Assembly: GCA_018262095.1 (NCBI GenBank) | Contig: JAGTRW010000003.1 | Span: 1 to 64,000, forward strand | Source of the DNA: Pseudomonadota bacterium | GTDB taxonomy: Bacteria > Pseudomonadota > Gammaproteobacteria > Burkholderiales > Rhodocyclaceae | Reading direction: 5' to 3' | DNA length: 64,000 nt | Part shown: positions 53,541-63,880 of the stretch, piece by piece | Numbering within the stretch: the first letter of the stretch is position 1 | How the letters are laid out: every line of letters begins with the position of its first letter | Notes under the pieces: generated by a model | Told to the model about the DNA's origin: nothing | Databases searched by the model: none | What the model saw: the letters and a program-made list of their open reading frames with translations, nothing else | Position numbers and translations under genes: made by a program

Positions 53541-56141
53541 CTACGCGGTCTTCTTGCTTGTCTTCTTGACCTTTGCTGGCGCCTTTTTGACGGCTTCCTT
53601 TTCCTCGGCTTTTTCGGCGCTCGGTTTGGCCGACTTGGCCGCAGCCTTGGGCTCGCGTTTCTCGAATTCGAAACCGACCTTGCCGTCGCTGCCGCGTACC
53701 AGGAAAGCCGAGAACTTGCGCCGCGTGCGCGACGAGACGAAGTCCTTGAGCAGGTCGGTACGTCCCGTGGCGAGCAACTTCTTCATCTGCTCGGGCTCGA
53801 CCGCCTGCTGCAGGATGACCTTGCCCGAGCGGAAATCGCAACTCTTGGAAGGACCGACCGATTTCTCGCAAACGTAGGCCATGCCGTGATCGAAAACCCG
53901 CGCCGCACACTTGGGACAGGCGCCAAGCGCTTCCTGTGCGGAGAAGTCCACCGGTTCGGCGTTGGCATCGTCGCCACCGCTGCCCTGCCCGAAATCGAAC
54001 TCGGGCAGATTGTCGGCGTTAAGCCTGATGATGGCGTTGAACGGTCGCCCCATCTTGTTGCGGAAACCGGTGATCGGGCCGATCTTGCGTTCGGTGAGCA
54101 ATTCATCGATCTCGGCGGGCTCGAACTGCCGCGCTGCGACGATTTTCCAGAGCGAGAAATCGCACGCCTGGCACTGAAACTTCTTGTAAGTCTCCTTGAT
54201 CTTTCCGCCGCACTTTGGACAAGGCGTCGACAATTCGCCGAAGTCGCCCGGAATCGTATCGCTGTCGTAGCTCTTGGCGCGGTCGACGATGTGCTGGGTC
54301 ATCGCCGAGATTTCCTTCATGAACGTGTCGCGCGACATCTCGCCGCGCTCCATTCGCGCCAGCTTGTACTCCCATTCGCCGGTCAGCTCAGGCGCGGTGA
54401 GCTCGGGAATCCCCAGGCCGTTGAGCAGCGTCATCAGCGAAAAGGCCTTGGCCGTCGGTTGCAGTTCGCGGCCCTCGCGGTGCAGGTACTGCTCGTTGAT
54501 CAGGTTTTCGATGATCTGTGCGCGCGTCGCCGGCGTGCCCAGGCCACGGCCGGCCATTGCCGCCTTGAGTTCCTCGTCGTCGACCATCTTGCCGGCGCCC
54601 TCCATCGCCGAGAGCAGCGTCGCTTCCGAGTAGCGCGGGGGCGGACGGGTTTCGGTCGCATTGACCACCACCTCGTCGGCATGCACCTTCTCGCCAGGCT
54701 GCACCGCGACCAGATTGCCTTCGCTGCCCTCCTGCGTCTCGCGGCCATAGACCGCCAGCCAGCCCGGATTGACCAGCACCTTGCCCTCGGTCTTGAACGG
54801 CTCGCCCTCGACGCGCGTGATGCGCGTGGTGATCATCGACTCGGCCGCCGGGTAGAAAACGGCGAGGAAACGCTTGACGACCAGGTCGTAGAGCTTTTGC
54901 TCGGGTTCGGACAGGTGCTTGGGCGCCTGCAGCGTCGGGATGATCGCGAAGTGGTCCGAAATTTTGGCGTTGTTGAAGATGCGTTTGTTCGGCAAGGCCC
55001 AGTTACGCGCCAGAATCTGATGCGCGAACGGTGAGTAGCGCGCCAGAATCGATTCGTCGTGGCCTTTGCCGACGCCTTCGCCGGTCAGCATCTTGAGCGT
55101 TTCCTTGACGGTGCCCAGGTAGTCCTCGGGCAGCGCGCGTGCGTCGGTACGCGGATAGGTCAGCACCTTGTGCTTTTCGTAGAGCGCCTGCGCGAGTCCG
55201 AGCGTCGATTTGGCCGAGAAGCCGAAACGGCCGTTGGCCTCGCGCTGCAGGCTGGTCAGGTCATAGAGCAGCGGCGACAGTTGCGTCGACGGCTTGGCCT
55301 CTTCGCTGACCACGCCCGTTTTGCCGTTGCACTTGGCTTGCAGCGATTTGGCGCGCGCTTCGTCCCAAAGCCGGTCGGCGCGCTGATGTTCGTCTTCCTC
55401 GTTCTTGCCTTTGGCGAATTTCTCGTCGATCCACTTGCCCTTGTACAGGCCCGCGGCGCAGCTGAAGACGCCTTCGAGTTCCCAATACGGGCGTGGCTTG
55501 AACTTGCGGATCTTGTCCTCGCGCTCGACCATCAGCGCCAGCGTCGGTGTCTGAACGCGACCGACCGTCGTCAGGTGGAAACCGCCGGTCTTCGAGTTGA
55601 ACGCGGTCATCGCGCGCGTGCCGTTGATGCCGACCAGCCAGTCCGACTCGGAGCGGCAGACCGCCGCATCGGCCAGCCCCTGCATCTCGGAACCGGGTCG
55701 CAGCTTGGCAAAGCCGTCCTTGATCGCCTGCTGGGTCATCGACTGCAGCCACAGCCGTTCGACCGGCTTGTCGGTCTTGGCGTGCTGCGCGATGTAATTG
55801 AAGATCAACTCGCCTTCGCGTCCCGCATCGCAGGCATTGACCAGCGCGCCGACATCCTTGCGCTTGATCAACCGGGTCAGCACCTTCAGTCGCGGTTCGC
55901 TCTTCTCGATCGGGCGCAGCGCAAAATGCGGCGGAATGACCGGCAGGTGGGCGAACGACCACTTGCCGCGTTTGACTTCGTATTCCTCAGGGCACGCCAG
56001 CTCAAGCAGGTGGCCGACGGCCGAGGAAAGAACACAGTCGTCGCTCTCGAAGTAGTCGTCGTGCTTGGTGAAGCCACCCAGCGCGCGCGCGATATCGGCG
56101 GCGACTGAAGGTTTTTCGGCGATTATCAGCTTCTTGCTCAT
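53541..56141 (-). CDS. topB: DNA topoisomerase III (TopB-like)
   Basis: An 866-residue type IA topoisomerase. The TOPRIM domain begins KKLIIAEKPSVAADIARALG and has ACDAGREGELIFNYI. The active-site Tyr is in KVLTYPRTDARALPEDYL, GRVQTPTLALMVERE is the second conserved motif, and the C-terminus has zinc-ribbon cysteines (CPKCGGKIKE..CQACDF, CPKCAAR..CEKS) and a Lys-rich tail (KKAPAKVKKTSKKTA). Longer than E. coli TopB (653), mainly from the C-terminal zinc modules. It decatenates and relaxes DNA. Strong terminator follows. Confidence 0.93.
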   Translation of the reverse strand: MSKKLIIAEKPSVAADIARALGGFTKHDDYFESDDCVLSSAVGHLLELACPEEYEVKRGKWSFAHLPVIPPHFALRPIEKSEPRLKVLTRLIKRKDVGALVNACDAGREGELIFNYIAQHAKTDKPVERLWLQSMTQQAIKDGFAKLRPGSEMQGLADAAVCRSESDWLVGINGTRAMTAFNSKTGGFHLTTVGRVQTPTLALMVEREDKIRKFKPRPYWELEGVFSCAAGLYKGKWIDEKFAKGKNEEDEHQRADRLWDEARAKSLQAKCNGKTGVVSEEAKPSTQLSPLLYDLTSLQREANGRFGFSAKSTLGLAQALYEKHKVLTYPRTDARALPEDYLGTVKETLKMLTGEGVGKGHDESILARYSPFAHQILARNWALPNKRIFNNAKISDHFAIIPTLQAPKHLSEPEQKLYDLVVKRFLAVFYPAAESMITTRITRVEGEPFKTEGKVLVNPGWLAVYGRETQEGSEGNLVAVQPGEKVHADEVVVNATETRPPPRYSEATLLSAMEGAGKMVDDEELKAAMAGRGLGTPATRAQIIENLINEQYLHREGRELQPTAKAFSLMTLLNGLGIPELTAPELTGEWEYKLARMERGEMSRDTFMKEISAMTQHIVDRAKSYDSDTIPGDFGELSTPCPKCGGKIKETYKKFQCQACDFSLWKIVAARQFEPAEIDELLTERKIGPITGFRNKMGRPFNAIIRLNADNLPEFDFGQGSGGDDANAEPVDFSAQEALGACPKCAARVFDHGMAYVCEKSVGPSKSCDFRSGKVILQQAVEPEQMKKLLATGRTDLLKDFVSSRTRRKFSAFLVRGSDGKVGFEFEKREPKAAAKSAKPSAEKAEEKEAVKKAPAKVKKTSKKTA

Positions 56142-56323
56142 GGAGTATTTTGGCCTGGGGGAGCGGTAACATTATGCGATTGAGGAATGGCCAGCGATGG
56201 CCACGTTGCAGCGCATGATAGAAGCACTATGCCGCGCTTGGCAAGCAAGGCTTTTTTGGACGTGCCGACGAAGCCCCTAGATCGGCAGGCAATTATGAAC
56301 TTCGTCGGCTGGTCGCGAAGCGG

Positions 56324-56773
56324 TCAGTGCTGAAGTTCCGGATCAGCATCGTAGAGCAATTCCTCGACGATCAGCGGTTCAAGATCCTGCTCCCTGCTCC
56401 ACAGCACCATCAGTACGATGATCTTGAATTTCGCCAGAGTCACCGTGAAATCCTTGAGCAGCAAGGCGCGTTCGATAATCAGCTCGCGTAGCGCGGGGCT
56501 AACCACGTCGGCCGCTTCAAGAAAGCGCATGAAACCCAGACACTCTTTATCGAGCTTCTGCTGCTCTTCGCCGGTGTAAATGCGCAGCGACCGGGGATCG
56601 CCGCAAAACTCGACCACGCGGGCATCTTTCAGGCCGGAGAGCCAGGCGATCGCCTGCGAAATCTCGTCCTTGTCGAAACCGACGGCGTTGAGCTTGCGCG
56701 CCAAGGCGTCGGGTTTGGGGTGCAAGGAAAGATCGAAATAATTTTCGAAAAGGTATACGAGAATGTCGATCAT
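56324..56773 (-). CDS. smg: Smg family protein (DUF494)
   Basis: A 149-residue protein of the Smg/DUF494 family: MIDILVYLFENYFDLSLHPK opens it, IAWLSGLKDA and REQDLEPLIVEELLYDAD are typical. Function is unknown; the gene is consistently next to dprA and a topoisomerase gene in beta- and gammaproteobacteria. It lies 14 bp after dprA in the same direction. Confidence 0.92.
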   Translation of the reverse strand: MIDILVYLFENYFDLSLHPKPDALARKLNAVGFDKDEISQAIAWLSGLKDARVVEFCGDPRSLRIYTGEEQQKLDKECLGFMRFLEAADVVSPALRELIIERALLLKDFTVTLAKFKIIVLMVLWSREQDLEPLIVEELLYDADPELQH

Positions 56774-56787
56774 CGGGCGCGTTGAAG

Positions 56788-57873
56788 TCAGGCATCGGGA
56801 AGCTGCTGGTAACGTCCGCCAGGCAAACTGGCGATTCGACCATCGAGCTCCAAGTGCAGCAGCATCACGGAAAGCGAGTCAGTCGTCAAGCCGCTGCGCG
56901 CGGCAAGCTCGTCGAGCCCGCAGGGGTCGAAGCCCATCATCGTCAGCAGTTCATTGGGCGCCGAATTGTCGCTGCCGCGGCCTACGGTCTGCAACGCAGT
57001 GCCGAAGCGCAGCTCCTCAAGAACGTCGGGCGCGCTTTCGACGAGCTTGGCGCCCTGCTTGATGAGCTGGTGGCAGCCACGCGCTTGCGGCGAGTGAATC
57101 GATCCGGGAATCGCCAGCACCTCACGACCCTGTTCGCCGGCCAGGCGGGCGGTGATCAGCGAGCCGCTTGCGGTGCTCGCTTCGACGACCAGCACGCCGC
57201 GCGACATTCCAGAAATCAGCCGATTGCGGCGTGGAAAGTTGGCGCCGGTGACCGGCGTACCGATCGGGAACTCGGAAACAATGCTCCCCTTGTCGCCAAT
57301 TTCGATTGCCAGATCGTGGTTGCGCGCCGGATAGATCCGATCGATACCGGTTCCGATCAAGGCGACGGTCTCGGCGCTCGCCGACAACGCGCCGCGGTGC
57401 GCCGCCGCGTCGATGCCCAAGGCCAGTCCGCTGATGATCAGCAGGCCGGCGTCGGCCAGCGCAGCGGCAAAGCGCTCGGCGTTCTGCAGGCCTTGCGGCG
57501 TCGGATTGCGGCTGCCGACGATGGCCAGCGCCGGACGGTTGAGCAGATCGAGCCGGCCGCGAACATAAAGCAAGGTCGGCGGGTCCGGAATTTCCAGCAG
57601 CGCTTGCGGATAGTCGGGATCAGCCAGCGTCACGATGTGCTGGTGGTCGCCCGCCGACCACGCGCAGGCCTGTTCTACCAGCGCCTGATTGTCGGTATCG
57701 AGCAGCAGGCTGGCGGCCTTGCCGCCGATGACGCCGCGTACGGCACTGTGTCCGGCCGAAAAAATCGCCTGCGGCAGTCCGAAGGCGGCGAGCAGCTTGC
57801 GCTGCGTCTCACCGCCAATTCCGGGAATCAGCGTCAGTCGCAGCCAGTCCGATAGCGACTCGCCGGCGGCCAT
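56788..57873 (-). CDS. dprA: DNA-processing protein DprA
   Basis: A 361-residue protein that loads RecA on incoming single-stranded DNA during natural transformation. The Rossmann-like core is seen in LAIVGSRNPTPQGLQNAERF and LIISGLALGIDAAAHRGAL, then GSIVSEFPIGTPV. A C-terminal winged-helix domain (FDPCGLDELAARSGLTTDSL) is present. Full length. Upstream of it is the LysM gene, 3 bp away. Confidence 0.94.
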   Translation of the reverse strand: MAAGESLSDWLRLTLIPGIGGETQRKLLAAFGLPQAIFSAGHSAVRGVIGGKAASLLLDTDNQALVEQACAWSAGDHQHIVTLADPDYPQALLEIPDPPTLLYVRGRLDLLNRPALAIVGSRNPTPQGLQNAERFAAALADAGLLIISGLALGIDAAAHRGALSASAETVALIGTGIDRIYPARNHDLAIEIGDKGSIVSEFPIGTPVTGANFPRRNRLISGMSRGVLVVEASTASGSLITARLAGEQGREVLAIPGSIHSPQARGCHQLIKQGAKLVESAPDVLEELRFGTALQTVGRGSDNSAPNELLTMMGFDPCGLDELAARSGLTTDSLSVMLLHLELDGRIASLPGGRYQQLPDA

Positions 57874-57876
57874 TGC

Positions 57877-58917
57877 TCAAGGCGTACGAACGAAGTCGTT
57901 GACCTCGATGGTGCCCTCGGATTGGACGATCAAGGCATAGGCAATGCGATCGAAAGTGCGGAAGACGAAAACCAGGCCGGCACGCTCGGCGGGGATCTGT
58001 ACGTTCATCTTGCGGTCAGCTTCGTCGCGCTGAACGACAGTCCGGTTGCGCTCAAGCGCGAGCACGTGGCCGATTTCGAGACCGTCCTTGGCGCCGCGAT
58101 TGAGTGAAATGACCGAACCGCGTCCCGCCGATCCGACGCGGCCATAGACCGAAATGACCCGGCCGTCGATCATCAAATCCGGCTTGTGCGGGACGTACGA
58201 GACGAGCGCCGGGTGGACCGCCGGAACCAGTCGGTCACCGCGCCCGATTTCCTCTTTCGCGGTCAGCACTTCGAAAGTCGCCGGAGCGCCTGCCTTGACC
58301 TGTGTTGCGGAGCCCAGATAGAAAGCCTCGTAACCGAGAACATGTTTGGGATCGGCCGGGTTTTGATCAGGGTACTCGGGGTCGAGCAAAGGCCTGCCGT
58401 TGCGATAGATCTGCCATTGCCGCTTGGAAGGATCGGCATTTTCGACGTAGGCGAGGTCGCCATTGCCGAGAAATACGCGATCCTGTTGCGTCGCGACGAT
58501 TCGCGCGGCGTTGTCCAGGCCGCCTGCTTCAACAATCAGCGGCACCGAAATATAGGGCTCGATGACGTTGGGCGGAATCGGCGGAATAGCCTCAGTCATC
58601 TGTTCTGAATAGATCCTCGGGCGCAACTTGCCATCCTCGACGCGGAGCAGCGGGTTGCCGTTGGCGTCGCGATCGAGAACGATAATATCGCCGGGGTAGA
58701 TGAGGTTCGGATTCTTGACCTGCTCCTTGTTCAGCCGCCAGATTTCAGGCCAGCGCCAGGGCTCCTTGAGAAAGCGTGCGGAAAGCCCCCAGAGCGTGTC
58801 ACCGGGCACCACGATGTATCGTGCCGGCGCGCTATCGGCAAGCTGCAGCGGTTGTTCGGCGGCACTGCACAGGGTGGTGATCACAGCCAGAACGAGCGCG
58901 GATATAATGCGGATCAT
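57877..58917 (-). CDS. LysM-domain periplasmic protein
   Basis: A 346-residue secreted protein. A signal peptide (IRIISALVLAVITTLCSAAE) is followed by a LysM domain (RYIVVPGDTLWGLSARFLKE to NLIYPGDIIVLDR), which binds peptidoglycan, and then a ~220-residue beta-rich region of unknown function. Always found next to dprA-smg and divergent from def in betaproteobacteria. Related to proteins annotated only as LysM peptidoglycan-binding. 194 bp separate it from def. Confidence 0.87.
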   Translation of the reverse strand: MIRIISALVLAVITTLCSAAEQPLQLADSAPARYIVVPGDTLWGLSARFLKEPWRWPEIWRLNKEQVKNPNLIYPGDIIVLDRDANGNPLLRVEDGKLRPRIYSEQMTEAIPPIPPNVIEPYISVPLIVEAGGLDNAARIVATQQDRVFLGNGDLAYVENADPSKRQWQIYRNGRPLLDPEYPDQNPADPKHVLGYEAFYLGSATQVKAGAPATFEVLTAKEEIGRGDRLVPAVHPALVSYVPHKPDLMIDGRVISVYGRVGSAGRGSVISLNRGAKDGLEIGHVLALERNRTVVQRDEADRKMNVQIPAERAGLVFVFRTFDRIAYALIVQSEGTIEVNDFVRTP

Positions 58918-59111
58918 CGTGTTATCCTCATACGAGCAGTCGGCAACGTTAGCCCTTGCGGAACGTCGGGGTGATGTTGGGGTCCATTGCTTGAGCCGTA
59001 CCCCCGCGCCGTTTATGCCGAAGGCGTTGAATACAATGCGCGACTAATGTGCCGTTTTTCAAGATCTTGCGTTGGATTCTGCACGTAATTACTTCATCGA
59101 TCAAGCTTTTT

Positions 59112-59615
59112 ATGCCACTACTACCGATACTACGCTTCCCCGATCCGCGCCTCAAAATCGTCGCCGCTGCGGTTGAAAACATTGACCACACGATTCGCCG
59201 TCTGGCGCGCGATATGGCCGAGACGATGTACGAAGCGCCGGGAATCGGTCTGGCCGCGACTCAGGTCGATGTGCATAAGCGGCTCGTCGTCATCGACGTT
59301 TCCGAGACGCGTGACCAATTGCTCGTGCTCATCAACCCGAAGCTGCTCGAAAGCCAGGGCGTTCAGGTCTGCGAGGAGGGCTGCCTGTCGGTTCCCGGCA
59401 TCTACGACAAGGTCGAGCGCGCCGAAAGCGTTGTCGTCGGCTATCTCGACCTCGACGGCAAGGCGCAAACGATCGCCGCCGACGGCATGCTGGCGGTTTG
59501 TCTGCAACACGAAATCGAGCACCTCGACGGGCACGTTTTTGTCGAACATCTCTCGCTGCTCAAGCAGACCCGCATCAAGTCCAAGTTGCTCAAACAGTCG
59601 AGGATCACCGCGTGA
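59112..59615 (+). CDS. def: peptide deformylase
   Basis: A 167-residue deformylase that removes the formyl group from new proteins. The three family motifs are intact: [22 protein letters not shown] (metal ligand C91) and [12 protein letters not shown] (H133, E134, H137). I took the ATG at 59112 ([14 protein letters not shown]), which is the usual start; the longer upstream frame is unconserved. It overlaps fmt by 4 nt. Confidence 0.97.
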   Translation: MPLLPILRFPDPRLKIVAAAVENIDHTIRRLARDMAETMYEAPGIGLAATQVDVHKRLVVIDVSETRDQLLVLINPKLLESQGVQVCEEGCLSVPGIYDKVERAESVVVGYLDLDGKAQTIAADGMLAVCLQHEIEHLDGHVFVEHLSLLKQTRIKSKLLKQSRITA

Positions 59616-60544
59616 AGCTCATTTTTGCCGGAACGCCGGAATTCGCGGCGCTGGCGCTGCGCGCGATCCTGGCCGCGGGTCACCAGGTCGCGTTAGTGCT
59701 CACTCAGCCGGATCGACCGTCTGGCCGCGGAATGACCGTTCGCGCTTCGCCGGTCAAGGAACTGGCGTTGGCTTGCGGCATCGAGGTTTTCCAGCCGCCG
59801 ACGCTCAAGGATGGCACGGCTCAGCAGCGGTTGCGCGAGATCGGCGCCGATGCGATGATTGTCGCCGCTTACGGACTGATCCTGCCGCAGGCGGTGCTCG
59901 ACACGCCGCGCCTGGGCTGCCTCAATATTCATGCCTCGCTGCTGCCGCGCTGGCGCGGCGCGGCGCCGATCCAGCGCGCGCTGCTGGCCGGCGACAGCGA
60001 AACCGGCGTCTGCATCATGCAGATGGACGCCGGGCTCGATACCGGTGCGGTGCTGCTCGGTGGACGCTTGCCGATCGCTGCCGACGATACGGCGGCGAGT
60101 CTGCACGACAAGCTCGCCGAGCTCGGTGCGCGGCTGATCGTCGAGGCGCTGGCCAAGGTGCCGTTGACGCCCTGCGCGCAAGCTGCCGAGGGCGCCACCT
60201 ACGCGGCCAAGATCGAAAAGACCGAAGCCTGGCTCGACTGGTGTTTGCCGGCGCCCCAGCTGGCGCGACAGGTGCGGGCCTTCAACCCGTTTCCGGGCGC
60301 CGCAGCGCGCGTTGGCGCAAGTCCGATCAAGGTGTGGCGCGCCGAAATCGAGACAGTCGAGGGCGCCATCGCCGAACCGGGAACGGTGCTCGCCGCCGAC
60401 AAGGCCGGCATCGTCGTCGCCTGCGGCCAAGGTGCGCTACGCCTCACCGAGTTGCAGAAAGCCGGCGGCAAGCGGCTGCCGGCTGCTCAGTTTCTGGCCG
60501 GAACGATCGTCGCTGCGGGCACCCGCTTCGATCCCACCCCTTGA
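59612..60544 (+). CDS. fmt: methionyl-tRNA formyltransferase
   Basis: A 310-residue enzyme that formylates initiator Met-tRNA. The N-terminal domain opens [20 protein letters not shown], with [20 protein letters not shown] (formyl-binding loop) and the acidic catalytic region in [17 protein letters not shown]. The C-terminal OB domain follows. It starts at a GTG overlapping the def stop (GTGA), so the pair is coupled. Confidence 0.97.
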   Translation: MKLIFAGTPEFAALALRAILAAGHQVALVLTQPDRPSGRGMTVRASPVKELALACGIEVFQPPTLKDGTAQQRLREIGADAMIVAAYGLILPQAVLDTPRLGCLNIHASLLPRWRGAAPIQRALLAGDSETGVCIMQMDAGLDTGAVLLGGRLPIAADDTAASLHDKLAELGARLIVEALAKVPLTPCAQAAEGATYAAKIEKTEAWLDWCLPAPQLARQVRAFNPFPGAAARVGASPIKVWRAEIETVEGAIAEPGTVLAADKAGIVVACGQGALRLTELQKAGGKRLPAAQFLAGTIVAAGTRFDPTP

Positions 60545-60627
60545 ATTTCTGCGCTTTCGCCCAAGCTAGGGCCGCGACGGGCGGCGCATTCGCCGGCCTC
60601 AGAACTCGCTGACAGGAGATTACGACG

Positions 60628-61479
60628 ATGCTTGGCAACTGGCTGAAGACCTCAATACTGATGGCTGCGATCATGGCGCTGTTCGGCGTCATCGGTGGCT
60701 ACGTCGGCGGTGCCAGCGGAATGATGATGGCGCTGCTCTTCGGCGGCGCGATGAATCTCTTCGCCTATTGGTTCTCCGATTCCATGGTGCTCAAGATGTA
60801 CAACGCGCAGGAAGTCGATGAAGCCTCGGCGCCGCAGTTCTACACCATGGTTCGCGACCTGGCGCAGCGCGCCGGCCTGCCGATGCCGCGCGTCTACCTG
60901 ATCGACGAAGCGCAGCCCAACGCCTTTGCCACCGGGCGCAACCCGGATCACGCCGCGGTCGCGGCGACGACCGGCATCCTGCAGTTGCTCTCGGCGCGCG
61001 AGATCCGCGGCGTGATGGCGCACGAGCTGGCGCACGTTCGTCACCGCGACATCCTGATCTCGACAATCTCGGCGACGATGGCTGGCGCCATCTCGGCGCT
61101 TGCCAATTTCGCGATGTTCTTCGGTGGGCGCGACGAAAATGGTCGCCCGGGCAATCCGATCGCCAGCATCGCGGTGGCCTTGTTGGCGCCGCTTGCCGCG
61201 TCCTTGATCCAGATGGCGATCTCGCGCTCGCGCGAGTTCGAAGCCGATCGCGGCGGTGCCGAGATTTGCGGCGATCCGCAGGCGCTCGCCGATGGGCTGG
61301 CCAGGATCGACGCTTACGCGCGCGGCATCCCGCTGCCGACCGCCGAAGCGCACCCGGCAACGGCGCAGATGATGATCATCAACCCGCTGTCTGGCGGCGG
61401 AATCGCCGGCCTGTTTTCCACCCACCCGCCGACCGAGGAGCGCGTCGCCCGCCTGCAGGCGATGGCGCGCGGCGGCTAG
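60628..61479 (+). CDS. htpX: membrane metalloprotease HtpX
   Basis: A 283-residue M48-family zinc protease of membrane-protein quality control. Two N-terminal helices ([20 protein letters not shown] and [20 protein letters not shown]), the active site [12 protein letters not shown] (H132, E133, H136) and the downstream Glu ligand in [13 protein letters not shown], after two more helices. AGGAG precedes the ATG. It converges with the next gene, with 3 bp between the stops. Confidence 0.96.
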   Translation: MLGNWLKTSILMAAIMALFGVIGGYVGGASGMMMALLFGGAMNLFAYWFSDSMVLKMYNAQEVDEASAPQFYTMVRDLAQRAGLPMPRVYLIDEAQPNAFATGRNPDHAAVAATTGILQLLSAREIRGVMAHELAHVRHRDILISTISATMAGAISALANFAMFFGGRDENGRPGNPIASIAVALLAPLAASLIQMAISRSREFEADRGGAEICGDPQALADGLARIDAYARGIPLPTAEAHPATAQMMIINPLSGGGIAGLFSTHPPTEERVARLQAMARGG

Positions 61480-61482
61480 CTC

Positions 61483-62421
61483 TCACTTGCTGCCGAGTCG
61501 TTCGCGCAGCAGGTCGGCGAGGCGATAGCCGGCCTGCGCGACTCGCCGCTTGGCAATTTCCTTGGCGTCTTCATTGAACTGTTCGCTGATCGTCGGGACG
61601 CTTTCGTCCCCCGGCGGATAGCCGTTGCGGCGGGCAATCTGCCAGCCTTCGTCGAGCCATTGCTCCGGGGTCGAAGGCGCCGGGCGTGGATACGCGCTGG
61701 CCAGTGTCCGGCAATCGTCGTCGAGGCGTTCGCCGCGCAGCCCGCCGGGGCCCGGCAGGTCGTCCCAGTAGGCGTGCAGCGTCGTCAGTCCCGGGCGCGC
61801 AGCGAACGGGTTGCGTACCGAGAGTGCGGTGCCGAGCCGGTCCTGTTTGCCTTGCGCGTCGATCCTGACGCTGGTGTGCAGCGGCTGGTGGGCGTCGCCG
61901 ACCATGTGGATCAGCCACGGCAGCGCATAACTGCGGCTGACCTCGTCGCCGGCGCCCAGTGCCTGCGCCTGCGCGACGAGCGCCTGGTCGATCCGTCCGG
62001 AGACCGGCTCTCTGCGCGCTTCGCCACTCTCGGTCAGCGGCCAAGCGACGTAGTGCCAGTCGCGGCGCCGTTCCATGTCGGGGAAGCCGGCGAGCGTCGG
62101 GGTTGGCGCATCGAGCCCGGCGCTGTAGAAACGATTGTCTTTGCGGATCTCGTCGGGCCAGGTCGATGACTCGATGAAGCTCGCGCGGCCGCCATCGGAA
62201 GCCGGGTGATGCTCGCCTGCGCGCTTCTGCCAACGCTCGTAGTCGGGATGTTGGCGCAGCAGCCGGGAGACCTCGGAACGCGCCTGCTGATCGAGCTGGT
62301 CCCAGGCGATACAGGCGACCAGACGATGGCCGGCGGCGTTCCAGGCCATGGCCTGAAGCGGAAAAAACAGCGTCAGCAGCACAAGCTGCCCGGCGCGGCG
62401 TTTGACGAAAGATTTGTTCAT
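61483..62421 (-). CDS. secreted S1/P1-type nuclease
   Basis: A 312-residue zinc-dependent nuclease of the S1/P1 family. After the signal peptide (LVLLTLFFPLQAMA) the mature protein starts with W (WNAAGHRLVACIAWDQL), the N-terminal Trp being a zinc ligand in this family. Further ligands are in WPDEIRKDNRF, HYVAWPL, WLIHMVGDAHQPLHTSVR and LHAYWDDLPGPGG. These nucleases degrade single-stranded DNA/RNA outside the cytoplasm, perhaps for phosphate or nucleotide supply. Start ATG ends at 62421. Confidence 0.92.
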   Translation of the reverse strand: MNKSFVKRRAGQLVLLTLFFPLQAMAWNAAGHRLVACIAWDQLDQQARSEVSRLLRQHPDYERWQKRAGEHHPASDGGRASFIESSTWPDEIRKDNRFYSAGLDAPTPTLAGFPDMERRRDWHYVAWPLTESGEARREPVSGRIDQALVAQAQALGAGDEVSRSYALPWLIHMVGDAHQPLHTSVRIDAQGKQDRLGTALSVRNPFAARPGLTTLHAYWDDLPGPGGLRGERLDDDCRTLASAYPRPAPSTPEQWLDEGWQIARRNGYPPGDESVPTISEQFNEDAKEIAKRRVAQAGYRLADLLRERLGSK

Positions 62422-62599
62422 CCGCACATTATGGTCGTTGCCAGCCGATCTTGTCAGCACCATGCTAAACTCGGACGACCTAGGGTTATCGCGAGTCGCC
62501 GTCTTGTCTTCACCTCATTCATCCGCTTTGCCATCCGGCACCCCGTCGCGCGTCGTCCGGGTCCGCAAAACCGTCTCGTCCAAGGCTTCGGAAGAAGGT

Positions 62600-63880
62600 G
62601 TGCGTGGCCCGTCGAATAGTACGCTGGCTGCCGATTCGCTCGGCCGCTCTCTGCTGCTCGCCGCTCACGTGCTGGCCAAGGTGCAGGCCGGCAAGAGCCT
62701 TTCCGAGGCCCTGCTGCTGCTCTCCGGCGAGCCGCCCGCGGCGCGCGCCGCAGCGCAGGATGTCGCCTACGGTGTATTGCGCCGCTACGGCGTCGGCGAG
62801 TTCATTCTCGGCCGCCTGATGAGCAAACCGCTGACCCATCCAGAGACGCAGGCGCTGCTACTCGGCGCGCTCTATCGTCTGGAGACGCGGCCCGATTCGA
62901 GTCCGATGGTCGTCGATCAAGCGGTCGCCGCCGCCGGCGAACTGGCGGGCGGCGTCTTCAAGGGGTTGGTCAATGGCGTGCTGCGCAATTATCTGCGCCA
63001 GCGCGACGCGCTCACCGCTGCGCTGGCGACCGACGACGTCGCCCACTATCAGTATCCGCGCTGGTGGCTGGCGCGCTTGCGGCGCGCCTACGGCGAGCGC
63101 TGGCCGGACATCGTCGCCGCCGGCAACAGTGCGCCGCCGATGACGCTGCGCGTCAATGCGCGGCGCGCCACGCGCGACGATTATCTGGCCCGGCTCAAAA
63201 CGGCAGGCCTTGGCGCCGCTCCGGTCGGGCTGGACGGCCTGATCCTGGAGCATCCGGTAGCGGTCGGCGCCTTGCCCGGATTTTTCGCTGGCGATGTTTC
63301 GGTTCAGGATGGCGGCGCGCAACGCGCCGCGCAGTTGCTGGCGCCAGCGTCGGGCTCGCGTGTGCTCGACGCCTGCGCCGCGCCGGGGGGCAAGACCGCG
63401 CATCTGCTCGAGGCGGCCGATCTCGATCTGCTGGCGCTCGATATCGACGCTGGCCGCACCCGACGCATCGACGAGAATCTGCAGCGGCTTGGCCTGAGCG
63501 CCACGGTCAAGGTCGCCGATTGCGTCGAAGTCGAGCGCTGGTGGGACGGCCGGCCGTTCGATGCGATCCTCGCCGATGTACCCTGCTCGGCGTCGGGGGT
63601 GGTGCGCCGCCATCCGGATATCAAGCATCTGCGCCGGGAAAGCGATATCCGGAACTTTGTGCATACGCAGGCGGCGATTCTCGATGCGCTCTGGCCTTTG
63701 CTCAAGCCCGGCGGTAAGCTGCTGTACGCGACCTGCTCGGTTTTTCCTGAAGAAAACTCGGCGCAGATCGACGCCTTTCTCGTTCGTCAGACCGGGGCCG
63801 AACGCGTGCTTGAAGAGCAACTGGTGCCCCAGCAAGAAAACGACGGTTTTTATTATGCGCTGCTGCGAAAAGCTTTGTAG
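62600..63880 (+). CDS. rsmB: 16S rRNA m5C967 methyltransferase RsmB
   Basis: A ~426-residue enzyme. The N-terminal NusB-like domain begins SLLLAAHVLAKVQAGKSLSE, and the methyltransferase domain has LDACAAPGGKTAHLLE (SAM loop), the catalytic Cys pair in DVPCSASGVVRRHPDIK and in YATCSVFPEENSAQ. I took the GTG at 62600, which gives the family's length and has GGAAG upstream; a longer frame opens much earlier (62402) but its first ~66 residues are low-complexity and overlap the divergent nuclease gene. It overlaps the next gene by 26 nt. Confidence 0.94.
   Translation: MRGPSNSTLAADSLGRSLLLAAHVLAKVQAGKSLSEALLLLSGEPPAARAAAQDVAYGVLRRYGVGEFILGRLMSKPLTHPETQALLLGALYRLETRPDSSPMVVDQAVAAAGELAGGVFKGLVNGVLRNYLRQRDALTAALATDDVAHYQYPRWWLARLRRAYGERWPDIVAAGNSAPPMTLRVNARRATRDDYLARLKTAGLGAAPVGLDGLILEHPVAVGALPGFFAGDVSVQDGGAQRAAQLLAPASGSRVLDACAAPGGKTAHLLEAADLDLLALDIDAGRTRRIDENLQRLGLSATVKVADCVEVERWWDGRPFDAILADVPCSASGVVRRHPDIKHLRRESDIRNFVHTQAAILDALWPLLKPGGKLLYATCSVFPEENSAQIDAFLVRQTGAERVLEEQLVPQQENDGFYYALLRKAL

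Noticed and set aside
53358-55034. A 558-codon open frame on the plus strand opposite topB
   Set aside because: It lies wholly antisense to a strongly conserved topoisomerase and has the composition of a shadow frame in GC-rich DNA.
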